Assembly (NCBI GenBank): GCA_977017575.1
Contig: CDRNVI010000033.1
Location: forward strand, 62,001-126,000
Direction: 5' to 3'
Source: Paramoeba atlantica
Lineage: Eukaryota; Discosea
DNA: 64,000 bases
How positions within the stretch are numbered: position 1 is the first letter of the stretch; each line of letters begins with the position of its first letter. The notes under the pieces are model-generated. The model worked only from the letters and a program-made list of their open reading frames with translations, searched no databases and was not told where the DNA came from. Below, piece after piece: positions 1 to 8,495 of the stretch. Both the position numbers and the translations under genes were made by a program.

Positions 1-333
1 CGATTCGGAGGAATCACTGTAGACTTTCAGTAAAACCATGTGCGACTCAGTTAAAAAGATTTATTATAAAATTTATTGCTGTATATCTTGATTGTACGCA
101 GCGATTTAACGGGTGGGATCGACGAGGGGCTTTATAGCCTCATCTCTACGTTCTCGAATCCGCGCTGCTAGATTAATACCAAATACAGCAACGCATACTC
201 GGTGAAAAAAGCGATGGTTATTACAAAATTGCGAGAAGAAGTCAAGGGCGCCGGGGAAGAAACTTTTCAAGCCCTATATGTCACCAAGAAATGGATGAGG
301 CGTAGTATTTTATGAGATCTGTATCGAATACTA

Positions 334-634
334 CCCCCCCTTACTTAATAAGGCTCTGTTTTTAGGGCAAAAAGACCCATTAAAGGGGGATACATGGAAT
401 ACATTGTACACACAATTACATTGTACATTCGCGTCACATTTTTTTCATTATTCTCAAACAAGGCCCTGCTGCATTATGATGCACTTTGTGCTGCTCTGGT
501 AGATTAAAACAAAATGCCGCTTCGTGGCGGATTCGACAATTAATTTGACTCCCAGAAAATTTTCTTTGGTCTTCTAGAAAAAATAATATCCTTAATATTC
601 CTATTATTAATAGGAATCCTTAATAATTAAGGGG
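334..634. mobile_element. Short TIR element, C6TTACTTAA family (copy 1)
   Basis: The left end is a run of seven C followed by TTACTTAATAAGG (334-353). The right end, CCTTAATAATTAAGGGG (618-634), is its imperfect inverse (about 14 of 17 match). The roughly 300 bp between are AT-rich and show no reading frame. A near-perfect palindrome with 10-bp arms lies at 597-617. The same terminal motif bounds the element at 3399-3729, so this looks like a non-autonomous DNA element family. The exact ends and the target duplication are uncertain. Confidence 0.5.
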
Positions 635-658
635 AGTGGGCGCGTAGCCCTATTAAAC

Positions 659-683
659 ATGGGGTATAGAGTCTATACCCCAT
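659..683. repeat. Perfect 12-bp palindrome
   Basis: Arms 659-670 and 672-683 are exact inverse complements around a single central base (ATGGGGTATAGA, then TCTATACCCCAT). It lies 88 bp before the small gene at 771. It could be a cruciform or hairpin, a transcription-factor site, or the end of the neighbouring element. The sequence alone does not decide. Confidence 0.7.
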
Positions 684-770
684 AGTAGTATAACTCACCT
701 CTCAAGCGTACGTGATTGATTTGAAATTGGCTTGAAAAGCCTTTAGTATTGTCTTTTCGTTTTACTTCCA

Positions 771-1172
771 ATGCTATTACCTTCCTACCGGGCTTCCAGG
801 TTGATAGATCCCTCAAGATTTCGACAACAGGTGTTGATTATGCGCGGGTTTCTAGACGCTGTAACAAATCGCAGTTGGAACGTTGGATGGGCGATGTTTC
901 CTATGGATGTCCGCGTTATGATTAGCTTATGCTGTTGTATTCACTACATTTCTCGACACAATCGTTGGATGTGCGAGAGAGAGGATGTAGAACGTACAAT
1001 GCTCCGCCGGTGGGGTGGCTCGGTAGAATCGGTCCGTAAAAGTTTGAGTAAGGAAGATCAAATCCGTGTTCGCACGTACGTTGATTTTGAAGACTATTGT
1101 GCGATGTTTATTCCTAACTATTTGTTACACAAACCAGCGGGATTTCATGCTTTGGAGGGTGAAGAGGCATAA
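771..1172 (+). CDS. Small hypothetical protein (133 aa)
   Basis: An open frame of 133 codons with an ATG preceded by a pyrimidine-rich stretch (gtcttttcgttttacttcca), as before several surer genes here. The protein is basic in the middle, with a hydrophobic Cys-rich segment (about residues 44-56, SLCCCIHY), then Arg/Glu-rich and acidic stretches. I see no recognisable domain. It has the same strand as every other gene in the window. It could be a real lineage-specific gene or a chance frame. No function can be given. Confidence 0.45.
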   Translation: MLLPSYRASRLIDPSRFRQQVLIMRGFLDAVTNRSWNVGWAMFPMDVRVMISLCCCIHYISRHNRWMCEREDVERTMLRRWGGSVESVRKSLSKEDQIRVRTYVDFEDYCAMFIPNYLLHKPAGFHALEGEEA

Positions 1173-1542
1173 AACATGTTTTATTTGCAGCGAAGTACGA
1201 GATAAAAAATAGGGCAGAACCCTTCAAAAAGAATGCTTGACTCCAGAATAACTGTGGTACGAGTTTTTACATAAAATGTTGTTTATGTCAATTGCATTAG
1301 CGCCATAAATTTGAGTGGCAAAACCATAATTTTTTAGCTAAATATCACTAAAGATATTCAGGAAATGTAGCTTAAAGATGCATTCATTTAATAAAAACAA
1401 AATTGACAAAGTCATACAGTAAGATGTTGGTTAATTTCTCTATGATTCAATTCTACTTGAGCGAATTCTTTCAATTGCTCTTGCACACGGCTTTACCTCC
1501 AAAGCTTTCTGACATATAGGTCTTGATGGCCGAAATATTTCG
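1173..1542. other. AT-rich intergenic region
   Basis: No gene or repeat is seen. Near the end, a 6-codon upstream ORF (1526-1546) overlaps the start of the dolichol kinase gene: its TGA shares bases with the main ATG at 1543. This could tune translation of the enzyme. Confidence 0.5.
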
Positions 1543-3276
1543 ATGACCGAGAGATTGGTGACAGAGACTTGCGATTCATTACTTCAGCTTTCGTTTTTTG
1601 GGTTTCCACGTTTGACCTTGGAATCCGTTCTTTTAAACTCTGTAGCTGCAGGAGCTTGTATTGTTGCCTGGCAAAAAGATGAGTATCTTTTAAGCTACAC
1701 TCTTTGTTTTCTTATTGGGTACTCCATTTACTTGGAAAGAAATTGTTTTCTAGGTACAAAAGAAAGGCCGCCTGAGGCTGCAGTTATTGGATTGCCGGCA
1801 TGTCTGCTTTCTGCCCCGATTCTTTTGACTACTTCCCATTTGTTTGCTGTTGCCTCAAAAGGGAACGGATTTGGGGACGAACCTCTAGTAGAGGTTAGTC
1901 ATGCTTCTGTCGTAGTTTTTCTTGTGCTGTTTTACTTCGTGCTGTCCGTCCTATACGTTCTGAGAACAGAATGCCGAAGGATATTTGCATCTATTAGCTT
2001 GCTTGTCTCTATAATAGGATGGATGTTCAACCACTCTACCCTTCAATTAACTAAATCATGGTGTGATCTAACGTTTTCAATTGGAGTTGCTTTGCTTGGT
2101 CATAGTATAATGCTTCAAATATCATCATACGTTTACACATTTGCAGACGAATTCTGCGCGTACCGGATTAGCAGAGAAGTGGGGTTTCTATTTAATGTAT
2201 TTGCGGTCTTGTACACAAATCACTTTCTATTAGACTCTTACGCTACAGAGATTCGTGATGAACATAAAATTTTGTTCGCAACGTATTGCATCGCCCTCTA
2301 CGGTTTGAGTCCTACAAGCAAGAAGCGAACTCGAACCTTACGTCGCCACTATTTAGCTTTGGCAAGTGCTATTGCCTTTATTTATATGTTTTTTCTCGTA
2401 AAATTTGGGAAAAACTTATATAAAAATTGGATTTCTGCGGCATTTCTATTTCATTTCTTGGCAGGTTGTATCTTTCTAGCACTTGTTCTGTACATTACGT
2501 ACCCTGTGCAGGGGTTTTCTCTACATGCGAAACATCAACCGAAAAAGTCGAATGCGCAGTGCTTTCTACGTATAGGCTGTACTCAAAAAATTATAGCACG
2601 CAAGGTTTTTCATTACTTTTTTGTTTTTCTCACTTTTTGGGCTTTCTATTTCGAGTACAGCACTCAAATTTGCTTATACATACTTGAACTGATTACTATA
2701 GCGGCATTCTTTGTAGAACTGCTGCGTTCAAAACTATCCATAAAGTGGAAACTACGTCAACTTATTGATCGCTACTATCACGCGTACGCCGACGAACGCG
2801 ATCGCGGTATAATACGTAGTCATATCTACCTTTTGCTCGGTGTTACATTACCATTTCTCTCCTCCACTTACCCAGTGATTCAAAGCAAAGCTGACACAAT
2901 AAAAGATTCGAGGTGCCTCCTAGCTCCTCCGTATATAGGAATTTTGGCCTTAGGAGTCGTGGATAGCACTGCGGCAGTGGCAGGAAGTATTTGGGGTACT
3001 CACAAATGGAATGACTTATTCGGACTGCGTCATACACAACATACATATTTGTCTGCCAAAACTATTGAAGGTAGCATTGCGGCGCTTGTGATATCTACCT
3101 TAGTAGAAGTGTTTTTCAGATCAGGGCTAGGATATCCGACGTCTCTTTCTGATACTTTACACATCGCATTCAACATATCGCCCTTGTGCGTGGCGGAAGC
3201 AATGATAGACTCTTCCGATAATTTGCTTCTCCCTTTCTTCGCAATGATTTTGGAACAACTTAAAAGTATGTGTTGA
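1543..3276 (+). CDS. Dolichol kinase (SEC59/DOLK family)
   Basis: A 577-aa polytopic membrane protein with more than ten hydrophobic segments. The family phosphorylates dolichol with CTP in the ER membrane, giving the lipid carrier for N-glycosylation, O-mannosylation and GPI anchors. The C-terminal region carries the family signature: an RKxFH motif (ARKVFHYF, near residue 354), then GVVDSTAAVAGSIWG (about 469-483), matching the CTP-binding DxxAxxxGxxxG pattern, followed by KTIEG. The length is close to the yeast and human enzymes (about 520-540 aa). The first ATG is used. A short overlapping upstream ORF precedes it. Confidence 0.85.
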   Translation: MTERLVTETCDSLLQLSFFGFPRLTLESVLLNSVAAGACIVAWQKDEYLLSYTLCFLIGYSIYLERNCFLGTKERPPEAAVIGLPACLLSAPILLTTSHLFAVASKGNGFGDEPLVEVSHASVVVFLVLFYFVLSVLYVLRTECRRIFASISLLVSIIGWMFNHSTLQLTKSWCDLTFSIGVALLGHSIMLQISSYVYTFADEFCAYRISREVGFLFNVFAVLYTNHFLLDSYATEIRDEHKILFATYCIALYGLSPTSKKRTRTLRRHYLALASAIAFIYMFFLVKFGKNLYKNWISAAFLFHFLAGCIFLALVLYITYPVQGFSLHAKHQPKKSNAQCFLRIGCTQKIIARKVFHYFFVFLTFWAFYFEYSTQICLYILELITIAAFFVELLRSKLSIKWKLRQLIDRYYHAYADERDRGIIRSHIYLLLGVTLPFLSSTYPVIQSKADTIKDSRCLLAPPYIGILALGVVDSTAAVAGSIWGTHKWNDLFGLRHTQHTYLSAKTIEGSIAALVISTLVEVFFRSGLGYPTSLSDTLHIAFNISPLCVAEAMIDSSDNLLLPFFAMILEQLKSMC

Positions 3277-3398
3277 ACTATCTTAGAATAAGTTAGTCAA
3301 AGTTAGTCAAAATCTTAGTATCAGGGATACGCTGGGAAAATACGTGAATTAAAGTGTTGAATTTTTTTAGCGTGAATTTTATGCAAGATGTTACTTTG

Positions 3399-3729
3399 CC
3401 CCCCTTACTTAAGAGTCCTTAACTACTTACAGTAAGAGTCCTTGAGGCTTCGACGAAGCCTCGGGCTGCCTGCGGCACGAAGCGCCGCCAGATTACTTTT
3501 TTTAAATTTACCACTCCTGATGTGCGTGCGTAATGGGGAAGTATGTTTGGGGCCTCCTCGTGGTCTTCACTGGCACTTCTATCTTATCGATAATACAGAC
3601 GCCGACCTTCATCAGAGAAAAAAACATAAGCAAGAAAAGTAACCGGCCATATTGAAATTTTGTGAAAAATACCGACCCCCCACTTAAGAGTCCAAATGCC
3701 CAAAATCGGCGGACTCTTAAGTAGGGGGG
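3399..3729. mobile_element. Short TIR element, C6TTACTTAA family (copy 2)
   Basis: The left end CCCCCCTTACTTAAGAGTCC (3399-3418) is matched by the inverse GGACTCTTAAGTAGGGGGG (3711-3729). A second left-type end at 3676-3693 faces the right end across a 17-base loop, making a compact hairpin (3676-3729), so the right end looks duplicated. The interior has a GC-rich patch and a 75-bp segment (3533-3609) that recurs at 32853-32928. No full transposase is visible. It is best called a non-autonomous element. Confidence 0.65.
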
Positions 3730-4128
3730 TGCAGTACCAAAATCGAACAAACACATAGACTACTCCTCTTCTCAGTAATTTCTATAAATGTCACTCCTAA
3801 TTTTTCAGAAAAAAATTATCGATTTTCAAAATATTATGTTTTTGAAGAAAAGAACAGGAAAAGCTAGGATAGAAGGGAGAACACCGCAGAAAAATTTGAC
3901 CCTCACTTCCGACAAGGTCCTTGGATCTCACGTTCCGCGATAGCTTATCGAAGAAAAATAGCGTTTTTCCATCAGGCAGAATCATTTAATCAGGACTTTT
4001 TGCCTAACGATTCTCATTAATTTCTATAAATATACAGTGTAACTATAAATTTTCTTTTTTCTTATAATTTACATTTATGGAAATTAATGAGAGGAGGAGT
4101 AATAGTAAGTGTAGTAGTAGTAGTAATA
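3730..4128. other. AT-rich intergenic region between elements
   Basis: No gene is recognised. Short open frames here look like chance. It separates the element ending at 3729 from the TA-flanked elements starting at 4129. Confidence 0.5.
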
Positions 4129-4205
4129 CCGTATACCCCCCCCAGTAAGAGAGATTTGGCCATTTCGACCCAAAACCAATTCTTTTACTGGGGGGGGGTA
4201 TACGG
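4129..4205. mobile_element. 77-bp TA-flanked hairpin element (CCGTA family)
   Basis: Begins CCGTATACCCCCCCCAGTAA and ends with the inverse TTACTG(G)nTATACGG. Both ends are bounded by TA (4127-4128, 4206-4207), as expected for Tc1/mariner-type insertion. The interior (gagatttggccatttcgacc) reappears in inverse orientation in the element starting at 4226 and at 50141. It could fold into one long hairpin. Confidence 0.65.
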
Positions 4206-4225
4206 TAGTAGTAGTAGTAGTAGTA

Positions 4226-4502
4226 CCGTAGACCCCCCCAGTAATAGAATCGATTTTGGGTCAAAATGGCCAAATCCTTGTTACTGGGGGGGGTACGCTT
4301 TTTGGGTGAGAAAGGACCTGTTTTGTTCATGAGTGCGTTGATTTTCAGCCTATCCAACCCCGCAACCACGCCATTCGCTCCCTCGCAACCGCCCTCACCC
4401 GCCCAAACACGCCCACCCGCCCAAATACCCCCCCCCCTCCAACGACACTCCCGATCCAAATCCTTGTTACTGGGGGGGTCTATTACTGGGGGGGGTCTAC
4501 GG
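4226..4502. mobile_element. 277-bp TA-flanked TIR element (CCGTA family)
   Basis: Terminal inverted repeats of about 22 bp (CCGTAGAC, C-run, AGTAATAG at 4226-4247, and its inverse at 4480-4502), flanked by TA on both sides. The left part holds an inverse copy of the 4129-4205 element, so copies appear nested. The interior has no coding sequence I recognise. A third member lies at 50141-50444. This has the form of a MITE of the Tc1/mariner type. Confidence 0.7.
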
Positions 4503-4504
4503 TA

Positions 4505-4640
4505 GTAGTAGTAGTAGTAAGTGTAGTAGTAGTAAGTGTAGTAGTAGTAAGTGTAGTAGTAGTAAGTGTAGTAGTAGTAAGTGTAGTAGTAGTAAGTGTA
4601 GTAGTAGTAAGTGTAGTAGTAGTAAATGTAGTAGTTCACT
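4505..4640. repeat. 15-bp tandem array (GTGTAGTAGTAGTAA)
   Basis: Seven full units start every 15 bp from 4521 to 4625, with partial GTA-rich units on both sides. The array adjoins the right end of the element at 4502. It makes a long Tyr/Thr-only open frame on the minus strand that is plainly not a gene. It ends about 50 bp before the LRR gene. Confidence 0.9.
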
Positions 4641-4693
4641 TACTAATAGTAATACTATTTCTTTTTTAATCGTAGCACTATTTTTTATCAGAT

Positions 4694-5530
4694 ATGAGTT
4701 CTATGGATTCTCAGGAGCAAAAAATATTTCCTGCAAAAATTCGTGGTGCAAAATTTCCACAGGAAATTGAGCTTGCACGCTTCATTGGCAATGTTACGCA
4801 CGATGAACCGTCGTTTGCACCTGATACACCAGCATGCAACTGGCGCTGCACTAAATGTGACTCTTCAGGTCGTATAAGCTTGATAGGCTTGGAGGGTCCC
4901 AATTATGGTTCCCTAAAAGGGTCACTGGCATGGTCTTGGCTCCCGCTAAGCATTAAAAAAGTAAGAATTATACTCACTTCACTTTCAGGATTCATACTCA
5001 CGGACATTCTTCCTAACGGTATGAATGAGCTGCATCTAGAAGCAAACTTTTTTGGGGGAGACTTCGACGCTACTTCACTTCCACTTGATCTTACTACCCT
5101 CTCAATTCGCAATAATCGTTTTAGTGGCGCTCTTGAGTTGATAAAGCTGCCTGATAAATTGCGCATTGCCAATTTTTCGGTTAACAAGTTTTTGGGGCAT
5201 ATTGATCTTAGCAACTTGCCTCCGGCGTTGGACAAGCTCTACTTGAATCAAAATAGATTTTCAGGGCAGCTTGATTTGTCACGACTTCCAATTCCACTTA
5301 CGGAGCTCTTTGTATATCGCAATATGTTTGAAGGCGAGCTGGGACTGGGCTCCTTACCCCCCAATTTGAAATATATTGCTGCATGGGACAATAACTTTAG
5401 TGGAGTCCGTGATTACAGCAAGCTACCGGATCTCGTGGAAGAGATTAATCTTTCAATGAACCGTATTCGACTTGCGCGGGATTCACCCGTGCCTCACACG
5501 GTGAAAATCGGTAAACAACGGCGGAATTAA
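4694..5530 (+). CDS. Leucine-rich repeat protein (278 aa)
   Basis: After about 60 residues with a CxWxCxxC-like patch (ACNWRCTKC, residues 47-55), the protein has about eight LRR units of 22-23 residues of the form L-x-L-x-x-N-x-F-S-G-x-(L/I)-D-L-S-x-L-P. Repeats such as NRFSGQLDLSRLP are of a kind I recall from many LRR proteins of kinetoplastids. No transmembrane segment or catalytic domain is seen. It is probably a binding or scaffold protein, partner unknown. The ATG follows a pyrimidine tract and AG (4690-4691) by two bases, which may be a splice acceptor. Confidence 0.8.
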   Translation: MSSMDSQEQKIFPAKIRGAKFPQEIELARFIGNVTHDEPSFAPDTPACNWRCTKCDSSGRISLIGLEGPNYGSLKGSLAWSWLPLSIKKVRIILTSLSGFILTDILPNGMNELHLEANFFGGDFDATSLPLDLTTLSIRNNRFSGALELIKLPDKLRIANFSVNKFLGHIDLSNLPPALDKLYLNQNRFSGQLDLSRLPIPLTELFVYRNMFEGELGLGSLPPNLKYIAAWDNNFSGVRDYSKLPDLVEEINLSMNRIRLARDSPVPHTVKIGKQRRN

Positions 5531-5836
5531 CCCATCATTACACAAAAAAACATTTCATTTCCTCCATTTTTTTAATTCTCCAGGCATCTGCAGGAATTGT
5601 CAGCATACCCTCCAATATCTTAGACGGTGTTACAGGATAACATAACCCCGTTATCGTGTTACAGGTATGTTATTTCCGGTCCCAGTTTATAACTTTTCAG
5701 CTTCCACGATAATTAGTTTTAGTTAGTTTTAAGTGCTTTAACTATGATTAAATGCAGTTTCATACATTTAATTTACTAAGGTCGTTTTTTGGTATTGTGG
5801 TAGCACTCTTCGTAATTCGTTGCCATTACCTTACAA
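5531..5836. other. Intergenic region with short repeats
   Basis: Contains a repeated GTGTTACAGG (around 5627 and 5655) around a small inverted repeat (GATAAC and GTTATC, around 5635-5655). No gene is seen. It may hold the upstream signals of the kinase gene. Confidence 0.4.
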
Positions 5837-7117
5837 ATGTCCGATCGCAGTGCTTTGCAATCACTGTGTGAAAATTTATCTAACATAGAACTCTCAAGAG
5901 ACGAGGGCATCAACTTTTTTCAGAGTACTGATAATGTGGGTTCCTTGCAAAATAGTGCGAAAAGGGAAAATCAACCAGACAAAGATACGCCAAAAACGGA
6001 AGCTACTTTTTCAGAGTGCTTTGATTTACTTGAGTGCATCTTTGACAGAAATCTACACAGCGAGCGTGACAGCGAATCTGAAATCACTACTGAATCAGAC
6101 GTCTCGAACACTGAACAAGAATACCACATGGATTTACCTACAGAGCTACTTCCATTGGATGTGGAAAAACCGAACCGCTCTTGTCTCATTCCTTCGCCGC
6201 ACACTGTATGGAAAGCCCGCCACAAACAGACGTCAAGGCTATACGCTGTGAAATTTTTATCATCGCGAAACAGTAATCACGTTTCTGCAGAACGTGCCAT
6301 ACATACGGAGGTTAAGACACATCGCGTGTTGTCACATCCGTATATTATTCGACTATGTGGTTACTATGCAAACGTACGCTCCGAAGTCCACGTTACAAAA
6401 AGACCACATAAAGGACTACCTGCCCTCGTACTGGAGTACATCGAGAGTGGAAGTTTGGATCGACAAATTAAAAACCGCCGGATCCAGAAGAATTTTCCAG
6501 TGTTCGAGGAATGGGAGGCCTCTCACATCATCTCCCAGTTGTGTAGTGCTGTGAGATACCTTCATGAGGTGCATAAAATAGCTCACTGTGACATAAAACC
6601 TGGGAATGTTCTGTACGACCGCCAGCGTAGAAGAGTAAAACTGGCTGATTTTGGACTCGCCTGGGGACCCAGACAATTTGAAAGCGTAGCAAAAGAATCT
6701 TCTGCTCAAAGCGCGGAGCTCATTCTAAGTAGCAACGCGTGCAAAGGAACACTGGACTATATGGCCCCAGAACAGGTATCTGGCGAGATAAACAAGGAGA
6801 GCCTGCGAAAAGTTGATGTGTGGAGCATTGGCGTGTGCGCCTATGAACTTCTTTTCGGCAAGCCACCGTTTCACCGTGACTCCATATCATCTACGTTGCA
6901 CGCGATAGTACATGACAGCGTAGAATTCGAACATGCCCTCAGAAATAATACCACCGAAAACAACAAAAAGATAGAAACGTCTATCTCTGCTCAAGCCCGA
7001 AGCTTTATTGAAAATTGCTTATCTATCGACCTTAAATCTCGACCGAACATTGATAGCATAATCAAACATGAGTGGCTGAATTTGGTTCAACAGTACGAAA
7101 GACAACCAAACCCGTGA
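5837..7117 (+). CDS. Serine/threonine protein kinase
   Basis: A 426-aa protein with an acidic, probably disordered N-terminus (about 1-110) and a kinase domain (about 115-420). Visible motifs: the VAIK-type lysine in YAVKFL (about 139), HCDIKPGNV (HRD-type loop with Cys for Arg), DFG (LADFGLAW), and an activation segment ending GTLDYMAPEQ. The glycine-rich loop is poorly conserved: the stretch before the lysine (PSPHTVWKARHK) lacks the usual glycines. The layout is nearest the AGC/CAMK/Aurora side of the kinome, but I cannot assign a subfamily. Whether it is fully active is open. Confidence 0.8.
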   Translation: MSDRSALQSLCENLSNIELSRDEGINFFQSTDNVGSLQNSAKRENQPDKDTPKTEATFSECFDLLECIFDRNLHSERDSESEITTESDVSNTEQEYHMDLPTELLPLDVEKPNRSCLIPSPHTVWKARHKQTSRLYAVKFLSSRNSNHVSAERAIHTEVKTHRVLSHPYIIRLCGYYANVRSEVHVTKRPHKGLPALVLEYIESGSLDRQIKNRRIQKNFPVFEEWEASHIISQLCSAVRYLHEVHKIAHCDIKPGNVLYDRQRRRVKLADFGLAWGPRQFESVAKESSAQSAELILSSNACKGTLDYMAPEQVSGEINKESLRKVDVWSIGVCAYELLFGKPPFHRDSISSTLHAIVHDSVEFEHALRNNTTENNKKIETSISAQARSFIENCLSIDLKSRPNIDSIIKHEWLNLVQQYERQPNP

Positions 7118-7325
7118 TTAGAATAGATTCTATTCTTTTTCCGAGCATCCTAGAGTTCAATATGTATTGTTAGAAAAAACAATCGTAACCCTACGAACAC
7201 TCCCATTACCCTACTGAGCTCTGTTCCTTTTTTCCTCTCCTCCACATCTCTCAACACCTCAAAAATAATAATACACTAGCGACCTTTCTATTTCCTTCCC
7301 TTCCCCTCCCCCTTTCCCCCCTCCC

Positions 7326-8330
7326 ATGGACGTCAAAATCCTCGCCTCGCGGCCGGACTACCTCGAGTTCGCGCTCCACCACGTCGACAACTCCCTGGCC
7401 AACGCGCTGCGCCGGGTCATGATCTCCGAGGTCCCGATGCTCGCGATCGATGAGGTCACGATCCGGTCCAACACCAGCGTGATCCACGACGAGATGCTGG
7501 CCCACCGGCTCGGGATGGTCCCGATCTGGTCCGCGGCCGCCCCCCAGATGAACCTCGCGTGGGGGTGCCCCTGTGAGGGGGGCGTCGGGTGTACCCGGTG
7601 CACCGTGGAGATGGAGCTCGCGGTACGGTGCCGTGTCGGGGAGCTCTCCCGCGCGGTGACGGCCTCGGATCTCCGCGTGACCCCGGGGCCGCTGGCGGAG
7701 CAAGTTTACCCGGTGAAAGGGACCCATAACGAGGGGAAAGGGGTGTGGTTGTGTACCCTGGGTCCGGGACAGGAGGTTAACCTGCGGTGTGTGGTGCGTA
7801 AAGGGATTGCAAAGGAACATGCGAAGTGGATGCCGGTGGCGACGGTGGGGATGCAGTATGAGTCGGAGATTACGTTGCATGAGGAGGCGCTGGGGAGGCT
7901 CTCGCTGGCGGAGAGGAAGGCGTTTCCAAAGGTTTGCCCTGTGGGGGTGTTTGCGTATGATGAATTTCATGATGAGATTGTGGTAGAAAACGCGGACAAG
8001 TGTATCTTTTGTCAGGATTGCGTCCAGCCGGAGGGATCAAAGGAGGAACTGGTGACGGTTCGGTACAAATCCCCGTCGTTGAACAAATACAATTACGTTT
8101 TCCGTGTGGAGGGTATAGGTGTGTTGCCCATGGAATATATCTTGCGGACCGCAGTGGAAGTGCTAGTCAATAAACTTACTACTTTTAAAGATTCATTATC
8201 TGGAGAAAAGGAAGCGAAAAAGGTGAGCAAAGGTGAGGATATTCAAAATGCACCAGAAAAGAATGATGGGGGGCCCTTTGCAAGTGAGACGCCACCAGAT
8301 ACAGGTTTGATGAGTGTAGCCTGGGTATAA
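7326..8330 (+). CDS. RPB3: RNA polymerase II subunit RPB3
   Basis: A 334-aa protein of the RPB3/RpoA family, which with RPB11 nucleates polymerase assembly in the nucleus. The N-terminus has the typical SLANALRRVMISEVPMLAID, followed by the Cys-rich zinc loop (CPCEGGVGCTRC, about residues 80-91), ENADKCIFCQDC, and the C-terminal dimerisation segment (YVFRVEGIGVLPMEYILRTA). About 50 extra residues follow. The gene is GC-rich, strongly C-rich at its start and G-rich in its second half. The ATG follows a long run of pyrimidines. Confidence 0.95.
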   Translation: MDVKILASRPDYLEFALHHVDNSLANALRRVMISEVPMLAIDEVTIRSNTSVIHDEMLAHRLGMVPIWSAAAPQMNLAWGCPCEGGVGCTRCTVEMELAVRCRVGELSRAVTASDLRVTPGPLAEQVYPVKGTHNEGKGVWLCTLGPGQEVNLRCVVRKGIAKEHAKWMPVATVGMQYESEITLHEEALGRLSLAERKAFPKVCPVGVFAYDEFHDEIVVENADKCIFCQDCVQPEGSKEELVTVRYKSPSLNKYNYVFRVEGIGVLPMEYILRTAVEVLVNKLTTFKDSLSGEKEAKKVSKGEDIQNAPEKNDGGPFASETPPDTGLMSVAWV

Positions 8331-8495
8331 TTTCCCTGTTCTATTGTGTTGCCCACCTTTCTGAGGGTTGTAATTCATAAAACACAAGAAACGAAGAATA
8401 TTTTTTTGCTTAAGAATCTATTTTATAAAGGATACTGTTTACACAAGTCCTTGTGTCTGCTTTGATTTCAATTCATATTTCTTAGTTAAACCGAT

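Noticed and set aside
3399-3729. Solo LTR or retrovirus-like relic
   Set aside because: Ends are inverted, not direct, and there is no polyprotein trace; it fits a small DNA element.
4043-4639. 198-codon minus-strand frame rich in Tyr and Thr
   Set aside because: It reads through the 15-bp tandem array and hairpin elements; pure repeat composition.
4505-4640. CRISPR-like array
   Set aside because: Units are 15 bp and contiguous without spacers; a plain tandem repeat in a eukaryote.
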